64,000 bases of DNA from UTCHB3 sp002050155 (GTDB lineage Bacteria; Bacteroidota; Ignavibacteria; Ignavibacteriales; Ignavibacteriaceae). Positions 51,859 to 61,094 of the stretch are shown here, piece by piece; position 1 is the first letter of the stretch; each line of letters starts with the position of its first letter. The stretch covers positions 2,790,001 through 2,854,000 of the forward strand of contig CP129491.1 of NCBI GenBank assembly GCA_030584105.1, given 5' to 3'. The notes under the pieces were generated by a model. It was given only the letters and a program-made list of their open reading frames with translations, was not told where the DNA came from and did no database searches. Both the position numbers and the translations under genes were made by a program.

Positions 51859-54237
51859 ATGAAAAAAAATATCGTTGTTCTGTTCGCAATTCTTTTATTC
51901 GTGCAGGTTTCAGAAGCACAAAATCAGCAGGCAACAGTTCCTGATAGTTTTAAAGTAACAATAAAAGTTGACCCTACAGATGCGAAGGTCTATATTGATG
52001 GTCAACCCTATACAGCAGAGAACCCTCCTTTTCTTTCAGTGGGGAAGCACACACTAAAAGCAGTTAAAGACGGCTACAAACCGTTTGAGCAGGATATTTT
52101 AGTGTCAGCCACCGGCACAGTATTTTCCGTTATACTTTCAAAAGTTACCCCTGCTGTTGTTAATATCTATTCCGAACCATCAAACGCTTTAATTAAAGTA
52201 GATGGTGAAGTTAAAGGGAACACAGACAAAGGGATTTTCCTAATGCCGGGTGAGCACACTCTTGAGCTGGAACTTACGGACTATGTTACGGTTTCCGAAA
52301 AAATTGTGGTGTCGCCCGACCAATCAAAGAACAATTTCAGGTATAAGTTGGTCAGAAACAAAGGGATAATAGATCTGACGGTTGTACCGGAGAATGCAGT
52401 TGTGAAGTTCAACGGGATTGAACTAATCAAACCTTATCATTTTGAAATTACGCCCGGCAATTACTCCTTAGACATATCTGCCGAGTATCACAGCTCTTAC
52501 TCAACAGTGTTGAAATTAGGTGTCGGCGAAACTATTAAACAGACGATAAATTTAGAGAAAAACTCGGGTAATTTGTCGATTAAACTCACCCCTGCAGGTG
52601 CCACCCTAAAGATTAACGATAAAATTTATGGTTACGCCGATGAAATACAATTATACCCCGGCAGATACGAACTGATGATGTCGGCTCCGGGTTACTACAC
52701 TCAAAGCACTACAATTGATATTGAACAGGGGCGCACAGAGAAGCTGAGTTTTTCGCTCCAACCGATAGTTGGCAATCTTCAGGTGAGTGTATCACCTGCA
52801 GATGCCAAATTTACGCTTACAAGTTTTAATAACGAAGTTGAATCGTGGAGCGGAGCTTCGATAATCCCCTCGATAAAAATCGGTGATTATGAACTGACAG
52901 TAAGCGCAAAGGGGTACAAAACAAGCCATTATAAGATTAAAATCAGCGACGGAGTAACGACGATGTTGGATATCCAGTTGCAGCCGGGCAGCAGTGGGCC
53001 CGCAATGGCGTTCGTACCCGGCGGGACATTTACTATGGGCTGCACTTCAAACCGGTCTGATTGTAATGAAGATGAATTTCCAAACAGAAACATTGCCGTT
53101 AAAAGTTTTTACATGTCGAAAACAGAGGTTACCGTAAAGCAATTCAGCGAATTTGTTCAGGCAACCGGATACAAAACAGTCGCAGAAACAGAGGGTAGCT
53201 CTTTAGTCTGGAGCGAAGAGGGCTGGAAACCGGTGAAAGGGGTTAACTGGCGGTTCAACGAAAAAGGAGAAGAGTTAAAAACTGAAGATTACTCTAAACC
53301 AGTAATCTATATCTCGTGGTACGACGCAATCGAATTTTGCAACTGGTTGAGCGAAAAGGATGGGCTGACACCTGCCTACACCATAGTAAAAACACAAAAA
53401 GACCCTTCTAATAAAAGTGACTTAGATAAAGTAAGATGGAAAGTTACCGGAAATATTTCTGCAAATGGATACAGGCTGCCGACTGAAATTGAGTGGGAAT
53501 ACGCCGCAAAAGGGGGTGCTACAACCGGAAACTTGGAGTACGCCGGCAGCAATTCGATTTCTGAAGTCGGATGGTACAATGGTAACTCAGTGCACAAACT
53601 TAACCCGGTTGCGGGGAAAAAACCGAATGCACTTGATATCTACGATCTGAGCGGAAATGTCTGGGAGTGGTGCTGGGACTGGTATGATAACTATAAAAGC
53701 AGTGGTTACGACCCTGCGGGGCCCCCTTCCGGTAAATTTAAAGTGATAAGAGGCGGGAGTTGGGATACAGAAAGCCCCGGCTGCAAAGTTTCGTACAGAG
53801 GCTCGGAAACCGCCTCGAGCAGATACCCAATAGTTGGGTTCAGGGTTGTTTCATCGGGTAAGGAAGCTTTTTTTAACACGGAGTTATCTGACCCGGAAAA
53901 TCCTTCGGATGGCAGCGGTTCACCATCGGCGAACAAACAAGGGGGTTACGAAAACCTTGATCCGATTACGCTTACAAATAGAATGGCTGTTGAGATGGAA
54001 GAGATTGTGAAAGATGCGCAGAATTACGCCGCTTCACAAAGCGACAATTCCTTCACCGGCTACACCGTGCCCGAGGCGTTAACAAAGGATAAAGCGGGAT
54101 TGTATGTCCCAATCGTATTCGCCGAATTAATCATTTTGAACGGGGTGAGCCATGCACTTAAGTCAGACGGTACACCGGTAACTGAGATTATGATGATCTT
54201 CACCAAAGATGAAATAAAAAGCAAGAAAGTGAAATAG
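51859..54237 (+). CDS. Exported protein with five PEGA repeats and an FGE-like domain
   Basis: 792 residues; signal peptide 1-20 (VSEA/QN). Five PEGA-type units (~28-370: KVTIKVDPTDAKVYIDGQ, NIYSEPSNALIKVDGEVKG, DLTVVPENAVVKFNG, LSIKLTPAGATLKINDK, LQVSVSPADAKFTL). FGE-like domain (~380-690): AFVPGGTFTMG, FYMSKTEVTVKQFSEF, NGYRLPTEIEWEYAAKGG, LSGNVWEWCWDW, IRGGSWDTESPGCKVSYRG, GFRV. Only one Cys lies in the region where FGEs have two, so enzyme activity is doubtful. The last ~80 residues (RMAVEMEEIVKDAQNYAASQSDNSFTGY, in part) are unrecognised. Followed after 97 bases by paralogue C. Confidence 0.85.
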   Translation: MKKNIVVLFAILLFVQVSEAQNQQATVPDSFKVTIKVDPTDAKVYIDGQPYTAENPPFLSVGKHTLKAVKDGYKPFEQDILVSATGTVFSVILSKVTPAVVNIYSEPSNALIKVDGEVKGNTDKGIFLMPGEHTLELELTDYVTVSEKIVVSPDQSKNNFRYKLVRNKGIIDLTVVPENAVVKFNGIELIKPYHFEITPGNYSLDISAEYHSSYSTVLKLGVGETIKQTINLEKNSGNLSIKLTPAGATLKINDKIYGYADEIQLYPGRYELMMSAPGYYTQSTTIDIEQGRTEKLSFSLQPIVGNLQVSVSPADAKFTLTSFNNEVESWSGASIIPSIKIGDYELTVSAKGYKTSHYKIKISDGVTTMLDIQLQPGSSGPAMAFVPGGTFTMGCTSNRSDCNEDEFPNRNIAVKSFYMSKTEVTVKQFSEFVQATGYKTVAETEGSSLVWSEEGWKPVKGVNWRFNEKGEELKTEDYSKPVIYISWYDAIEFCNWLSEKDGLTPAYTIVKTQKDPSNKSDLDKVRWKVTGNISANGYRLPTEIEWEYAAKGGATTGNLEYAGSNSISEVGWYNGNSVHKLNPVAGKKPNALDIYDLSGNVWEWCWDWYDNYKSSGYDPAGPPSGKFKVIRGGSWDTESPGCKVSYRGSETASSRYPIVGFRVVSSGKEAFFNTELSDPENPSDGSGSPSANKQGGYENLDPITLTNRMAVEMEEIVKDAQNYAASQSDNSFTGYTVPEALTKDKAGLYVPIVFAELIILNGVSHALKSDGTPVTEIMMIFTKDEIKSKKVK

Positions 54238-54334
54238 TTTGTAAGGCAGATTATTAAATTTTTACAGGTCGGATGAAACACCTAAATTGGGAATGAACAT
54301 TTCGTTAAATTAAGTTTTGAAAGAGACAAGTGAA

Positions 54335-55963
54335 ATGAACCGTACAAAATCAGAGAAATTGCTGACAATCAGCTTAATTATTTTAAGCATAATAGGTTTA
54401 CTGGCGGTTTTTCTATCGTGGGTTAACATTCAATATACCGCTGCAGCGGAAGGCAGCCCGGCAATGCAGGATGTTAACAGGATTTCTTCGTTTAAGGGGT
54501 ATCAGTTGTGGTCGGGGCCTGTTGTCATATTCCTTTTTCTTGCGCAGCTATTTTTTGCGTTCGTTCGTGACCGGAAATTGTCAGTTTACGGGTTTATTCC
54601 CTCGAGCATTGCGGTTGTGTCGATTGCCGTCTTTATGCTGATCTTTAATGAAAGAAGTGCCGGTAACCTGATGGGGAGCACCAACGATTTAACGGAGTAT
54701 ATTCATATAACATACACCTACGGAATTTTCCTTTCACTGCTCTCTTCGATATTATCGGTTTTCACAATTTACCTGCGGCTTAATGAACTTGGCGAAGAGG
54801 ATGAGCTTTCAGCGGGTTCAGTGCCCGGTATGCAACCGGCTGCCACTGAATATCAACCGGGTGGTTATTCCAATGCTTACAACAGAACTGATGGGGTTGC
54901 CGGCGACAGGTCGTCGGGCTTTAGCACAGGTTCCGGTTTGGGGCAGCAATCGAAATCGCTCACCGTTGCAGAGGCGGAAGAGATAATTGCACTTTCCGGC
55001 AGGCGCAGAACTGTTGTCAGTTTTTCCGTTATAATTGTGGTTTTGCTTGGTGTGGCTGCAACTCTTTTTATTCATTTTTACGGCGGAAAAAGCCCCGCAC
55101 CACCTTCGTTGAGCAAAGAAGCGGAACAAAACAGATTGGACTCATTGAAAAAGCATATAGAGATGTTGATCGACGGACACAATTACGATGAAGCATCGGC
55201 TGAACTGAATGATTTTCAGTGGCGGTTTAATCCGGCTGATTTCCCGGAGGAAGTTCAACTTTATAATAAAGAGAGGGAAAAATTTAACTCCACGATAAGA
55301 GATTTAAAAAAGGAAAACAGTTCAAATACCATAGATGACGAGTACACAACCGGGATGATAAGAGACTCGCTTTTTGGGGCGGAGGCTGTTTCAGACAGAG
55401 CTTATTTTTTCAGCCAGCCCAATGAATCTGCGAGGACAGACAGATATTGCGAACGGGGTGAGGTTGTTTCTGTTTCTAAAACATACGGGGTTTGGTGGTA
55501 CGCTACTTTTTACAGTTCCAGAGTTACCTCCGGCTGGATTAACAAACGGGACTATAGGAAAATTCCAAACACCGACGGGATGACACTTGCCGTTGCGCCA
55601 CCTCACGATGATTACGATGAACATGAATATAGTGATGATGGAGAGTTCAGGAAACCTACTACCCGTCAACCCGATAATTATTATGGTGACGAAGAAGAAG
55701 AAAGTCCCCCTCCAAAAGCCGTTGAATTGGGGAAAAAATATGTGCATAGTGCCAAAAAATCATCGATTGAGTTTTCCTCTAACGGTACTCTGAAATTTTA
55801 TGACGGAGTTGGGTCCACCCCTTACCCGGGCACATGGTCAAAAAGCGGGGACAATGTTTACATTTCAGTTCCGACATACCATAACAGTTCGTGGAATTTA
55901 ATACTAAAATCAGACGGGCTGTATAATAAGTCAGGCGGAAGAGAGTGGGTGCTTAGTTATTAA
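54335..55963 (+). CDS. Five-TM envelope protein with SH3-like and extra C-terminal domain (paralogue C)
   Basis: Start at ATG 54335 (the TTG at 54317 adds six residues); 542 residues. TM1-4 at ~9-29, 61-78, 84-104 and 127-147, a shorter linker, TM5 at ~226-248. The periplasmic part mirrors A: NRLDSLKKHIEMLIDGHNYDEASAEL..NPADFPEEVQLY against A's ..RYADAISEL..NPPEYPQEVQKY, then an SH3-like domain (~354-407: AYFFSQPNESARTDRYCERGE, SRVTSGWINKRDY). An acidic linker leads to a further ~75-residue beta domain (SIEFSSNGTLKFYDG, YPGTWSKSGDNVYISVP) not present in A. Last gene of the cluster. Confidence 0.75.
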   Translation: MNRTKSEKLLTISLIILSIIGLLAVFLSWVNIQYTAAAEGSPAMQDVNRISSFKGYQLWSGPVVIFLFLAQLFFAFVRDRKLSVYGFIPSSIAVVSIAVFMLIFNERSAGNLMGSTNDLTEYIHITYTYGIFLSLLSSILSVFTIYLRLNELGEEDELSAGSVPGMQPAATEYQPGGYSNAYNRTDGVAGDRSSGFSTGSGLGQQSKSLTVAEAEEIIALSGRRRTVVSFSVIIVVLLGVAATLFIHFYGGKSPAPPSLSKEAEQNRLDSLKKHIEMLIDGHNYDEASAELNDFQWRFNPADFPEEVQLYNKEREKFNSTIRDLKKENSSNTIDDEYTTGMIRDSLFGAEAVSDRAYFFSQPNESARTDRYCERGEVVSVSKTYGVWWYATFYSSRVTSGWINKRDYRKIPNTDGMTLAVAPPHDDYDEHEYSDDGEFRKPTTRQPDNYYGDEEEESPPPKAVELGKKYVHSAKKSSIEFSSNGTLKFYDGVGSTPYPGTWSKSGDNVYISVPTYHNSSWNLILKSDGLYNKSGGREWVLSY

Positions 55964-55991
55964 TCCATAAAACCCATCAAATATTAAAAAC

Positions 55992-56028
55992 AAAAGCCCG
56001 GACAAAAATTAGTTGCCCGGGCTTTTTT
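55992..56028. terminator. Bidirectional terminator
   Basis: Stem AAAGCCCGG / CCGGGCTTT with a 15-base loop and T runs on both strands, between convergent genes at 55963 and 56086. Confidence 0.9.
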
Positions 56029-56085
56029 ATAAACCTCTCTTCCCACCTTTTGGGTGAAATGCGGGATTAAAAGATTGCGCAACTA

Positions 56086-57747
56086 CTACTTAATCAGCAC
56101 CATTTTGCGTGTTTGTGTAAATGCTCCGGCGTTCAATTTGTAGAAATAGACGCCTGAGTTCAGGTTTTCGGCGTTAAACTCCACTGAATACTTCCCGGCG
56201 TTTTTGAATCCGCTCATAATCGTACTGATTTCTCTTCCCATAACATCGTAGATTGTCAGCGACACTTCCGCATCGTTCGGCAGTGAGAACGAAATAATAG
56301 TTGAAGGGTTAAACGGATTCGGGTAATTTTGATTAAGAGCAAACTCTTTCGGCAGAATAAGTTCAGGTTCTTTAACGGAAACAAACACACTGTCAAAAGA
56401 AACGAGCCGAAGTGCGTCGGCGTTAACCACGGTTCCGGCGGTGCTTACTGCGTTTGAAAGCGTTACCCCTTCAGAAGGGTCCGTTGAAAACTCAAAACTT
56501 CCGAGCCTGTTCCACCGGCTTCCGTTTATCGCCTGGTTAACCCGCACGGTATCCGTCCCGTTTTTATGTTTTATAATATAAGGTGCGTCAGTCGCTCTGT
56601 TTGAAGCGGCAACCCACCACGCATAAACATCGTAGAAGGCTGTGCGGGGCAGCTCCATTTTCCATTTAAGAGTGCTTTCACCCGCGCCGGCGTTGGAATA
56701 AAGCGAAGGGGTGTTCCCCCAGTAACCTGAAACATTAGAAAGCGCCCAGGTGCCGGTTTTAACGATTAATGAATCAGCATTATCGATCTTAACCAAGTGA
56801 AAAACAGGAGGAAGAAGTGGTATCGAGTCCGGGCTGACAAGCGCAAGAATAGCCGCCACGGGTCGCTGATATGTTCCACCCGTCGGCAGGTTTACCAATT
56901 GGTTGCCGATAGCCATTTGTGTAGAGCCGCCACCGTCTAAATTCATAGCTTCAACGCAGCCGAGAGAAATCATAAGTTCTGCCGCTTCCGGGAGTGAAAG
57001 CCCCTCGCTGCTCGCTTGTCTTCCGTCAATAACCATTAAAATTACATGTTTATCGGCAGTATAGCCGACAACAGTTCTGGGGTCGCGGTTAGTGTTCCCA
57101 ACACCGGAGCCAAAAAAGACCTCCTGGGTATAAGTTATTTTCACTTCGCCGTTTTTCACCAAAGTAGGCCCGCCGCCAATTCCTGCAAGTAGTTCATAAA
57201 ACGGTTTACCTGCGGCCTGACTTGGTGCCGGCGCCGGTTGTGTTTCTGTGTTTGGAAGCGGTTCGGGGAAGCTGTAAATATCTATGGGGCGGTTGCCGAA
57301 GTGGTAAATCCAGTCGACTGAAAACTCGCGGGTATCGTTGAAGCTGAAGAAAGAGCGGGTTAAATAGTAGCTCCCGGCAGGCCGGTTCACCATTGCAATA
57401 TTTTTTGCTTTTACCACTCCGGGGTTTACAACGGCAGAGTACGAAGCACCTGTAGAAAGATCGAAATAACCGCCGTTAATCGCTGCTATTGCACCCATTC
57501 GTGTGGTAAACCCGGTCAGCCCTTCGGTTCCGGTCGGGTGGAGGTATGGTTTGAGTGCAACATTCGATCTGTTCATATCAATCGAAAGATACCAAAGTTT
57601 AAGTTTCGGATTCGTGGTTCTTTCCCCCATAATTAATTTTACACCGTCGGGCAGCGAATAAGACGAAGTTACATCGGTGAAATTTATCGGTTGTGCATTT
57701 AATAAAACCGCAGCAAAAAGCAGAATAATCAGCGAATTTTTAAACAT
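56086..57747 (-). CDS. T9SS-exported phosphodiester glycosidase (NAGPA) domain protein
   Basis: 553 residues. Signal peptide (1-18). NAGPA-like domain (~35-300): AAINGGYFDLSTG, DPRTVVGYTADKHVILMVIDGRQ, LGCVEAMNLDGGGSTQMAIG. Such domains remove sugar from phosphodiester-linked glycans. It is followed by a golvesin/CBM-like domain (~315-450: YSNAGAGESTLKWKMELPRTAFYDVYAWWVA, in part) and a C-terminal T9SS sorting domain (LNQNYPNPFNPSTIISFSLP). Likely cell surface or secreted; substrate unknown. Confidence 0.88.
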   Translation of the reverse strand: MFKNSLIILLFAAVLLNAQPINFTDVTSSYSLPDGVKLIMGERTTNPKLKLWYLSIDMNRSNVALKPYLHPTGTEGLTGFTTRMGAIAAINGGYFDLSTGASYSAVVNPGVVKAKNIAMVNRPAGSYYLTRSFFSFNDTREFSVDWIYHFGNRPIDIYSFPEPLPNTETQPAPAPSQAAGKPFYELLAGIGGGPTLVKNGEVKITYTQEVFFGSGVGNTNRDPRTVVGYTADKHVILMVIDGRQASSEGLSLPEAAELMISLGCVEAMNLDGGGSTQMAIGNQLVNLPTGGTYQRPVAAILALVSPDSIPLLPPVFHLVKIDNADSLIVKTGTWALSNVSGYWGNTPSLYSNAGAGESTLKWKMELPRTAFYDVYAWWVAASNRATDAPYIIKHKNGTDTVRVNQAINGSRWNRLGSFEFSTDPSEGVTLSNAVSTAGTVVNADALRLVSFDSVFVSVKEPELILPKEFALNQNYPNPFNPSTIISFSLPNDAEVSLTIYDVMGREISTIMSGFKNAGKYSVEFNAENLNSGVYFYKLNAGAFTQTRKMVLIK

Positions 57748-57848
57748 CAGGGTACTTTCTCAATTTATATTTGGTAACTTACCGCTAAAATAATTAATTT
57801 TAAGGTTTAAATATATATTTGATGTGTAACTGAACAAATAAAAGTGAT

Positions 57849-58235
57849 ATGAACGAGAAGAAACCCAACCGGATACAGGTGAAAGAAGGCAAGATATTTT
57901 TTGATTGGCAAGACGGCAGAAGTGTCGCTTTTGACCTGAAATTTTTCCGTAAAGAATGCCCTTGCGCTAACTGCCAGGGTGAAACTATTTTATATACCAC
58001 ATTCAAACCACAGCGGATAACCGTTGAAACTCACGAGATGTATAAGATTGATGCCTTAGGTGCTGTTGGTGATTATGCCATTCAGATCAGATGGAAAGAT
58101 GGGCACGATTCCGGGATTTATTCCTGGACATATATTGATTCGCTAATTGACAAATATGAAAAGCTAAAAAAAGCCGAAACTGCCGGCTCTGACTGTGGAG
58201 CAACAGCCTCGGGTGGAAAAGAAAGTAAAAAGTAA
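57849..58235 (+). CDS. DUF971 domain protein
   Basis: 128 residues: KIFFDWQDGRSVAFDLKFFRKECPCANCQGE with three close Cys (37, 39, 42), then AVGDYAIQIRWKDGHDSGIYSWTYIDSL. This matches the DUF971/gamma-butyrobetaine hydroxylase N-terminal module, elsewhere linked to Fe-S cluster assembly with Mrp/ApbC proteins. The C-terminal 20 residues are Ser/Gly/Lys-rich. No Mrp partner is adjacent. Confidence 0.88.
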   Translation: MNEKKPNRIQVKEGKIFFDWQDGRSVAFDLKFFRKECPCANCQGETILYTTFKPQRITVETHEMYKIDALGAVGDYAIQIRWKDGHDSGIYSWTYIDSLIDKYEKLKKAETAGSDCGATASGGKESKK

Positions 58236-58409
58236 TTTCTTGCTACAACCACAAAAGCAAAAAAGAGGAGTCAGAACTCCGAAGTGAAAAAGAAGGCAAA
58301 AAATGATACTTTGCCCCTGCAAGCATTCAATGAAAATTTATACAAGGTTTACATCAGTTTTTCTGCAAAACGGTTTTACTGCAAAGTAACAACTATAACA
58401 GTGATTTAA

Positions 58410-59177
58410 ATGATTAGTATAAACGAGTTAAAGCACATTGCCGCCCTGAAGAACAAAAAGTTCAGGGAAGCAGAGGGCAAGTTCATAGTTGAGGGTGTAA
58501 AAAGTGTAGAAGAAGGGGTTAAAAGCCACTTCCTGTGCGAATTAATACTTTACCGAAACGACGCAAAAGATAACGCCGAAGATATCATTAAAATTGCCGC
58601 TTTAAAAGGAATAAGAACCGAAGAACTGAAAAATAAAGAGTTCGAACGGCTTAGCGATACCGTGAATCCGCAGGGCGTATCGGGCGTTTTCAGGGTGCCG
58701 AAACAGAAGAAGGTAAACACCAATTCTGCACTTCTGATTTACTTAGACAGAATAAACGACCCCGGCAATTTGGGGACAATACTCCGCACCGCAGATTGGT
58801 TTGGATTCAGGGAGGTGTTGCTTTCGCCCGGTTGCGCAGATGTTTTTAACCCGAAAGTGGTTCGCTCGTCGATGGGTTCGCTTTTCAGGTGCAACTTCCG
58901 GTTTCCGTGCGGTACTCAGGAGCTTGCCGAACTTAAAAGGGCGGGGTACGCTCTACTTACCACACAAGTTGAAGGAAAAGACCTGGAAGATATTGTGCCC
59001 GAGGGAAAAACAATAATCGTTTTTTCGAACGAAAGCCGCGGGGTTTTGCACGAACTTGAAGTTTTAGCTGATGGCAAAATAGCAATCTCGGGAGCGCCGG
59101 GAGCCGAGTCGCTTAATGTTGCAGTGGCAGCAGGTATAGTTTTAAACAAATTTTTTCAGACAGGAAATAAAAGATGA
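58410..59177 (+). CDS. TrmH/SpoU-family RNA 2'-O-methyltransferase
   Basis: 255 residues with the N-terminal substrate-binding domain (NKKFREAEGKFIVEGVKSVEE) and knotted SPOUT domain: LIYLDRINDPGNLGTILRTADWFGF, VVRSSMGSLFR, IIVFSNESRGV and ISGAPGAESLNVAVAAGIVL. RNA target not determinable. Second TrmH-like protein of the window after rlmB, but diverged from it. Its stop overlaps the start of the nitrilase gene (ATGA, 59174-59177). Confidence 0.92.
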   Translation: MISINELKHIAALKNKKFREAEGKFIVEGVKSVEEGVKSHFLCELILYRNDAKDNAEDIIKIAALKGIRTEELKNKEFERLSDTVNPQGVSGVFRVPKQKKVNTNSALLIYLDRINDPGNLGTILRTADWFGFREVLLSPGCADVFNPKVVRSSMGSLFRCNFRFPCGTQELAELKRAGYALLTTQVEGKDLEDIVPEGKTIIVFSNESRGVLHELEVLADGKIAISGAPGAESLNVAVAAGIVLNKFFQTGNKR

Positions 59178-59971
59178 GTGAGATCATCAAAGTTGGGCTT
59201 TTTCAATACTCACCCGAATGGGAAGACAAAGAAGCCAACAAAAAGAAAATCAGGAAACAATTGGAGACGCTTGCACAGCCCGTTGATCTCTTCGTGTTCC
59301 CTGAAATGACATTAACAGGGTTCAGCATGAACCCGGCACCCCTTGCCGAATATGTTGACGGGGATACTTTTTCGTTCTTTTCTTCGATTGCAAAAGAACT
59401 TGAAACAAATGTTGTAGCCGGCATGATTGAAAAGGGGAAGAAGAAATTTTTCAACACGCTCCTTTTTATCAACCGGGAAGGTGAGTTGGAGGATAAATAC
59501 CGGAAGATTCACCCGTTCACATTTGGTGAAGAGGCAAAACATTACAGTGGCGGCTACGCATACATTAACCATGAAGCAGTCGATTTCCACATTGGTTTTT
59601 CGGTGTGTTATGATCTGCGGTTTCCCGAGCTGTTTCGTTTTATGGCGTTGGATCGGGTTGAAGTGGTGGTGAATATTGCCAACTGGCCCCACACGAGGAT
59701 CGAACATTTTAAAGCTTTGTGCCGTGCACGGGCAATCGAAAACCAGTGCTTTTTCATCGGTGTGAACCGAACGGGTGATGAACCCAAACTGAAATACAAC
59801 GGAAGAAGCTGCGTTTACGGACCAATGGGCGAAGAAATTCTGATGATGGGTGATGAGGAAGCAATCGGGATAGCTGAGTTTGACCTTGAGCACCTGCAGA
59901 AAACGAGAGAAACCTTCCCGTTTTTGGAAGACATTAAACTAATTTCAATCGAAGAGGAAGAAGATGAGTAG
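59174..59971 (+). CDS. Nitrilase-superfamily amidase (omega-amidase-like)
   Basis: Carbon-nitrogen hydrolase with the Glu-Lys-Cys triad: Glu44 in FPEMTLTGF, Lys111 in YRKIHPFTFGEE, Cys145 in GFSVCYDLRFPELFR. 265 residues and the CYDLRFPE context fit the YafV/omega-amidase group that removes ammonia from 2-oxoglutaramate-type compounds. Overlaps both neighbours (ATGA upstream, eight bases downstream), so it is translationally coupled to the methyltransferase and the isoaspartyl peptidase. Confidence 0.9.
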   Translation: MSEIIKVGLFQYSPEWEDKEANKKKIRKQLETLAQPVDLFVFPEMTLTGFSMNPAPLAEYVDGDTFSFFSSIAKELETNVVAGMIEKGKKKFFNTLLFINREGELEDKYRKIHPFTFGEEAKHYSGGYAYINHEAVDFHIGFSVCYDLRFPELFRFMALDRVEVVVNIANWPHTRIEHFKALCRARAIENQCFFIGVNRTGDEPKLKYNGRSCVYGPMGEEILMMGDEEAIGIAEFDLEHLQKTRETFPFLEDIKLISIEEEEDE

Positions 59972-60938
59972 AAGCAGGGTAATCCTTTTATTTTCCACTT
60001 TATTACTGATAGTTTTTACTGTGGTTTTCAGCACCCGAGGGAAAGGAACGCACGAAAGACCGAAATATATGTTAGTGGTTCACGGTGGTGCGGGCTATTA
60101 CCCCAAAGATTCGCCGAAGGAAATTACTGAGGCTTACAACCGAAGCCTGTTGAACGCACTAAAAATTGGGGAAGATATTCTGAAATCAGGAGGAACAAGC
60201 TTAGATGCTGTTACTGCAGTGGTTCAATATTTTGAAAACGACTCTCTTTTCAATGCAGGAAAGGGTGCCGTTCTCAACCGTGACGGTATAGCACAATTAG
60301 ACGCTTCGGTAATGGAAGGCAAAACTACAAAAGCCGGTGCCGTTGCAGCGGTTGAGCACATTAAAAATCCAATTCTTGCGGCAAGGTTGGTTATGGAAAA
60401 AACCCCGCATGTGCTGCTGACAGGGTACGGTGCAGAAAGATTAGCAAAAGAAAACGGCTTGGAAATGGTGGATTCTTCCTATTTCTACACCGCTAAAAAC
60501 AGAGCCAACTGGAAGGATGCTAAGTCGAAGGGAACTGTCGGTGCGGTGGCATTGGATATGGAAGGAAACTTAGCAGCCGCCACTTCAACCGGCGGAACGG
60601 GGTATAAATTGCCCGGCAGAATTGGTGACTCACCCATCATAGGGGCGGGAACTTATGCGAACAACAACACGCTCGGCATTTCGGCGACCGGGAAGGGTGA
60701 AAAATTCATCAGAAACAGTGTGGCTTTCAGAATTTCGGCGCTGATGGAGTATAAAAATATGTCGCTTGAGGAAGCGTGCTCCGAAGTGCTTAACAATGTG
60801 CTCGACCCTGAAGACGGCGGCGTGATTGCTATCGATAAAAACGGCAATTTTGTTTTGATGTTCACCACCAATTCAATGTTCCGAGGTTTTACCGGAGAGG
60901 GGCTTACCCCCAAAGCAATGATTTGGCGAGATGAATAG
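59964..60938 (+). CDS. Isoaspartyl peptidase / L-asparaginase (Ntn hydrolase)
   Basis: 324 residues. An N-terminal hydrophobic stretch (~6-23) suggests export. Motifs: LVVHGGAGYYP, NAGKGAVLNRDGIAQLDAS, GTVGAVALDMEGNLAAATSTGG with autocatalytic nucleophile Thr191, GRIGDSPIIGAGTYAN. It would be a self-cleaving plant-type asparaginase/isoaspartyl peptidase acting in the periplasm. Overlaps the nitrilase gene by eight bases. The 3' end, with its stop codon, is contained in a 50-bp duplicated segment. Confidence 0.92.
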   Translation: MSRSRVILLFSTLLLIVFTVVFSTRGKGTHERPKYMLVVHGGAGYYPKDSPKEITEAYNRSLLNALKIGEDILKSGGTSLDAVTAVVQYFENDSLFNAGKGAVLNRDGIAQLDASVMEGKTTKAGAVAAVEHIKNPILAARLVMEKTPHVLLTGYGAERLAKENGLEMVDSSYFYTAKNRANWKDAKSKGTVGAVALDMEGNLAAATSTGGTGYKLPGRIGDSPIIGAGTYANNNTLGISATGKGEKFIRNSVAFRISALMEYKNMSLEEACSEVLNNVLDPEDGGVIAIDKNGNFVLMFTTNSMFRGFTGEGLTPKAMIWRDE

Positions 60939-61021
60939 TTTGGTTTGTGGCGGAACCCTTGTGCAGACACGCAAAGCAATGATTTGGCGAGATGAGTAGT
61001 TTGGTTTGTGGCGGAACCTTT
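60911..61021. repeat. 50-bp direct repeat covering the isoaspartyl peptidase stop codon
   Basis: CAAAGCAATGATTTGGCGAG.. through GGCGGAACC at 60911-60960 recurs at 60972-61021 (period 61) with one or two mismatches. The first copy is the gene's own 3' end with its TAG; the second is a free duplicate. Confidence 0.95.
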
Positions 61022-61094
61022 TGGCTTATCCCAAAAGTTATAATTTGGCATGGAGAGTATCGAATGAAAAAATTGTTATCAGAAAGGTATTGAG

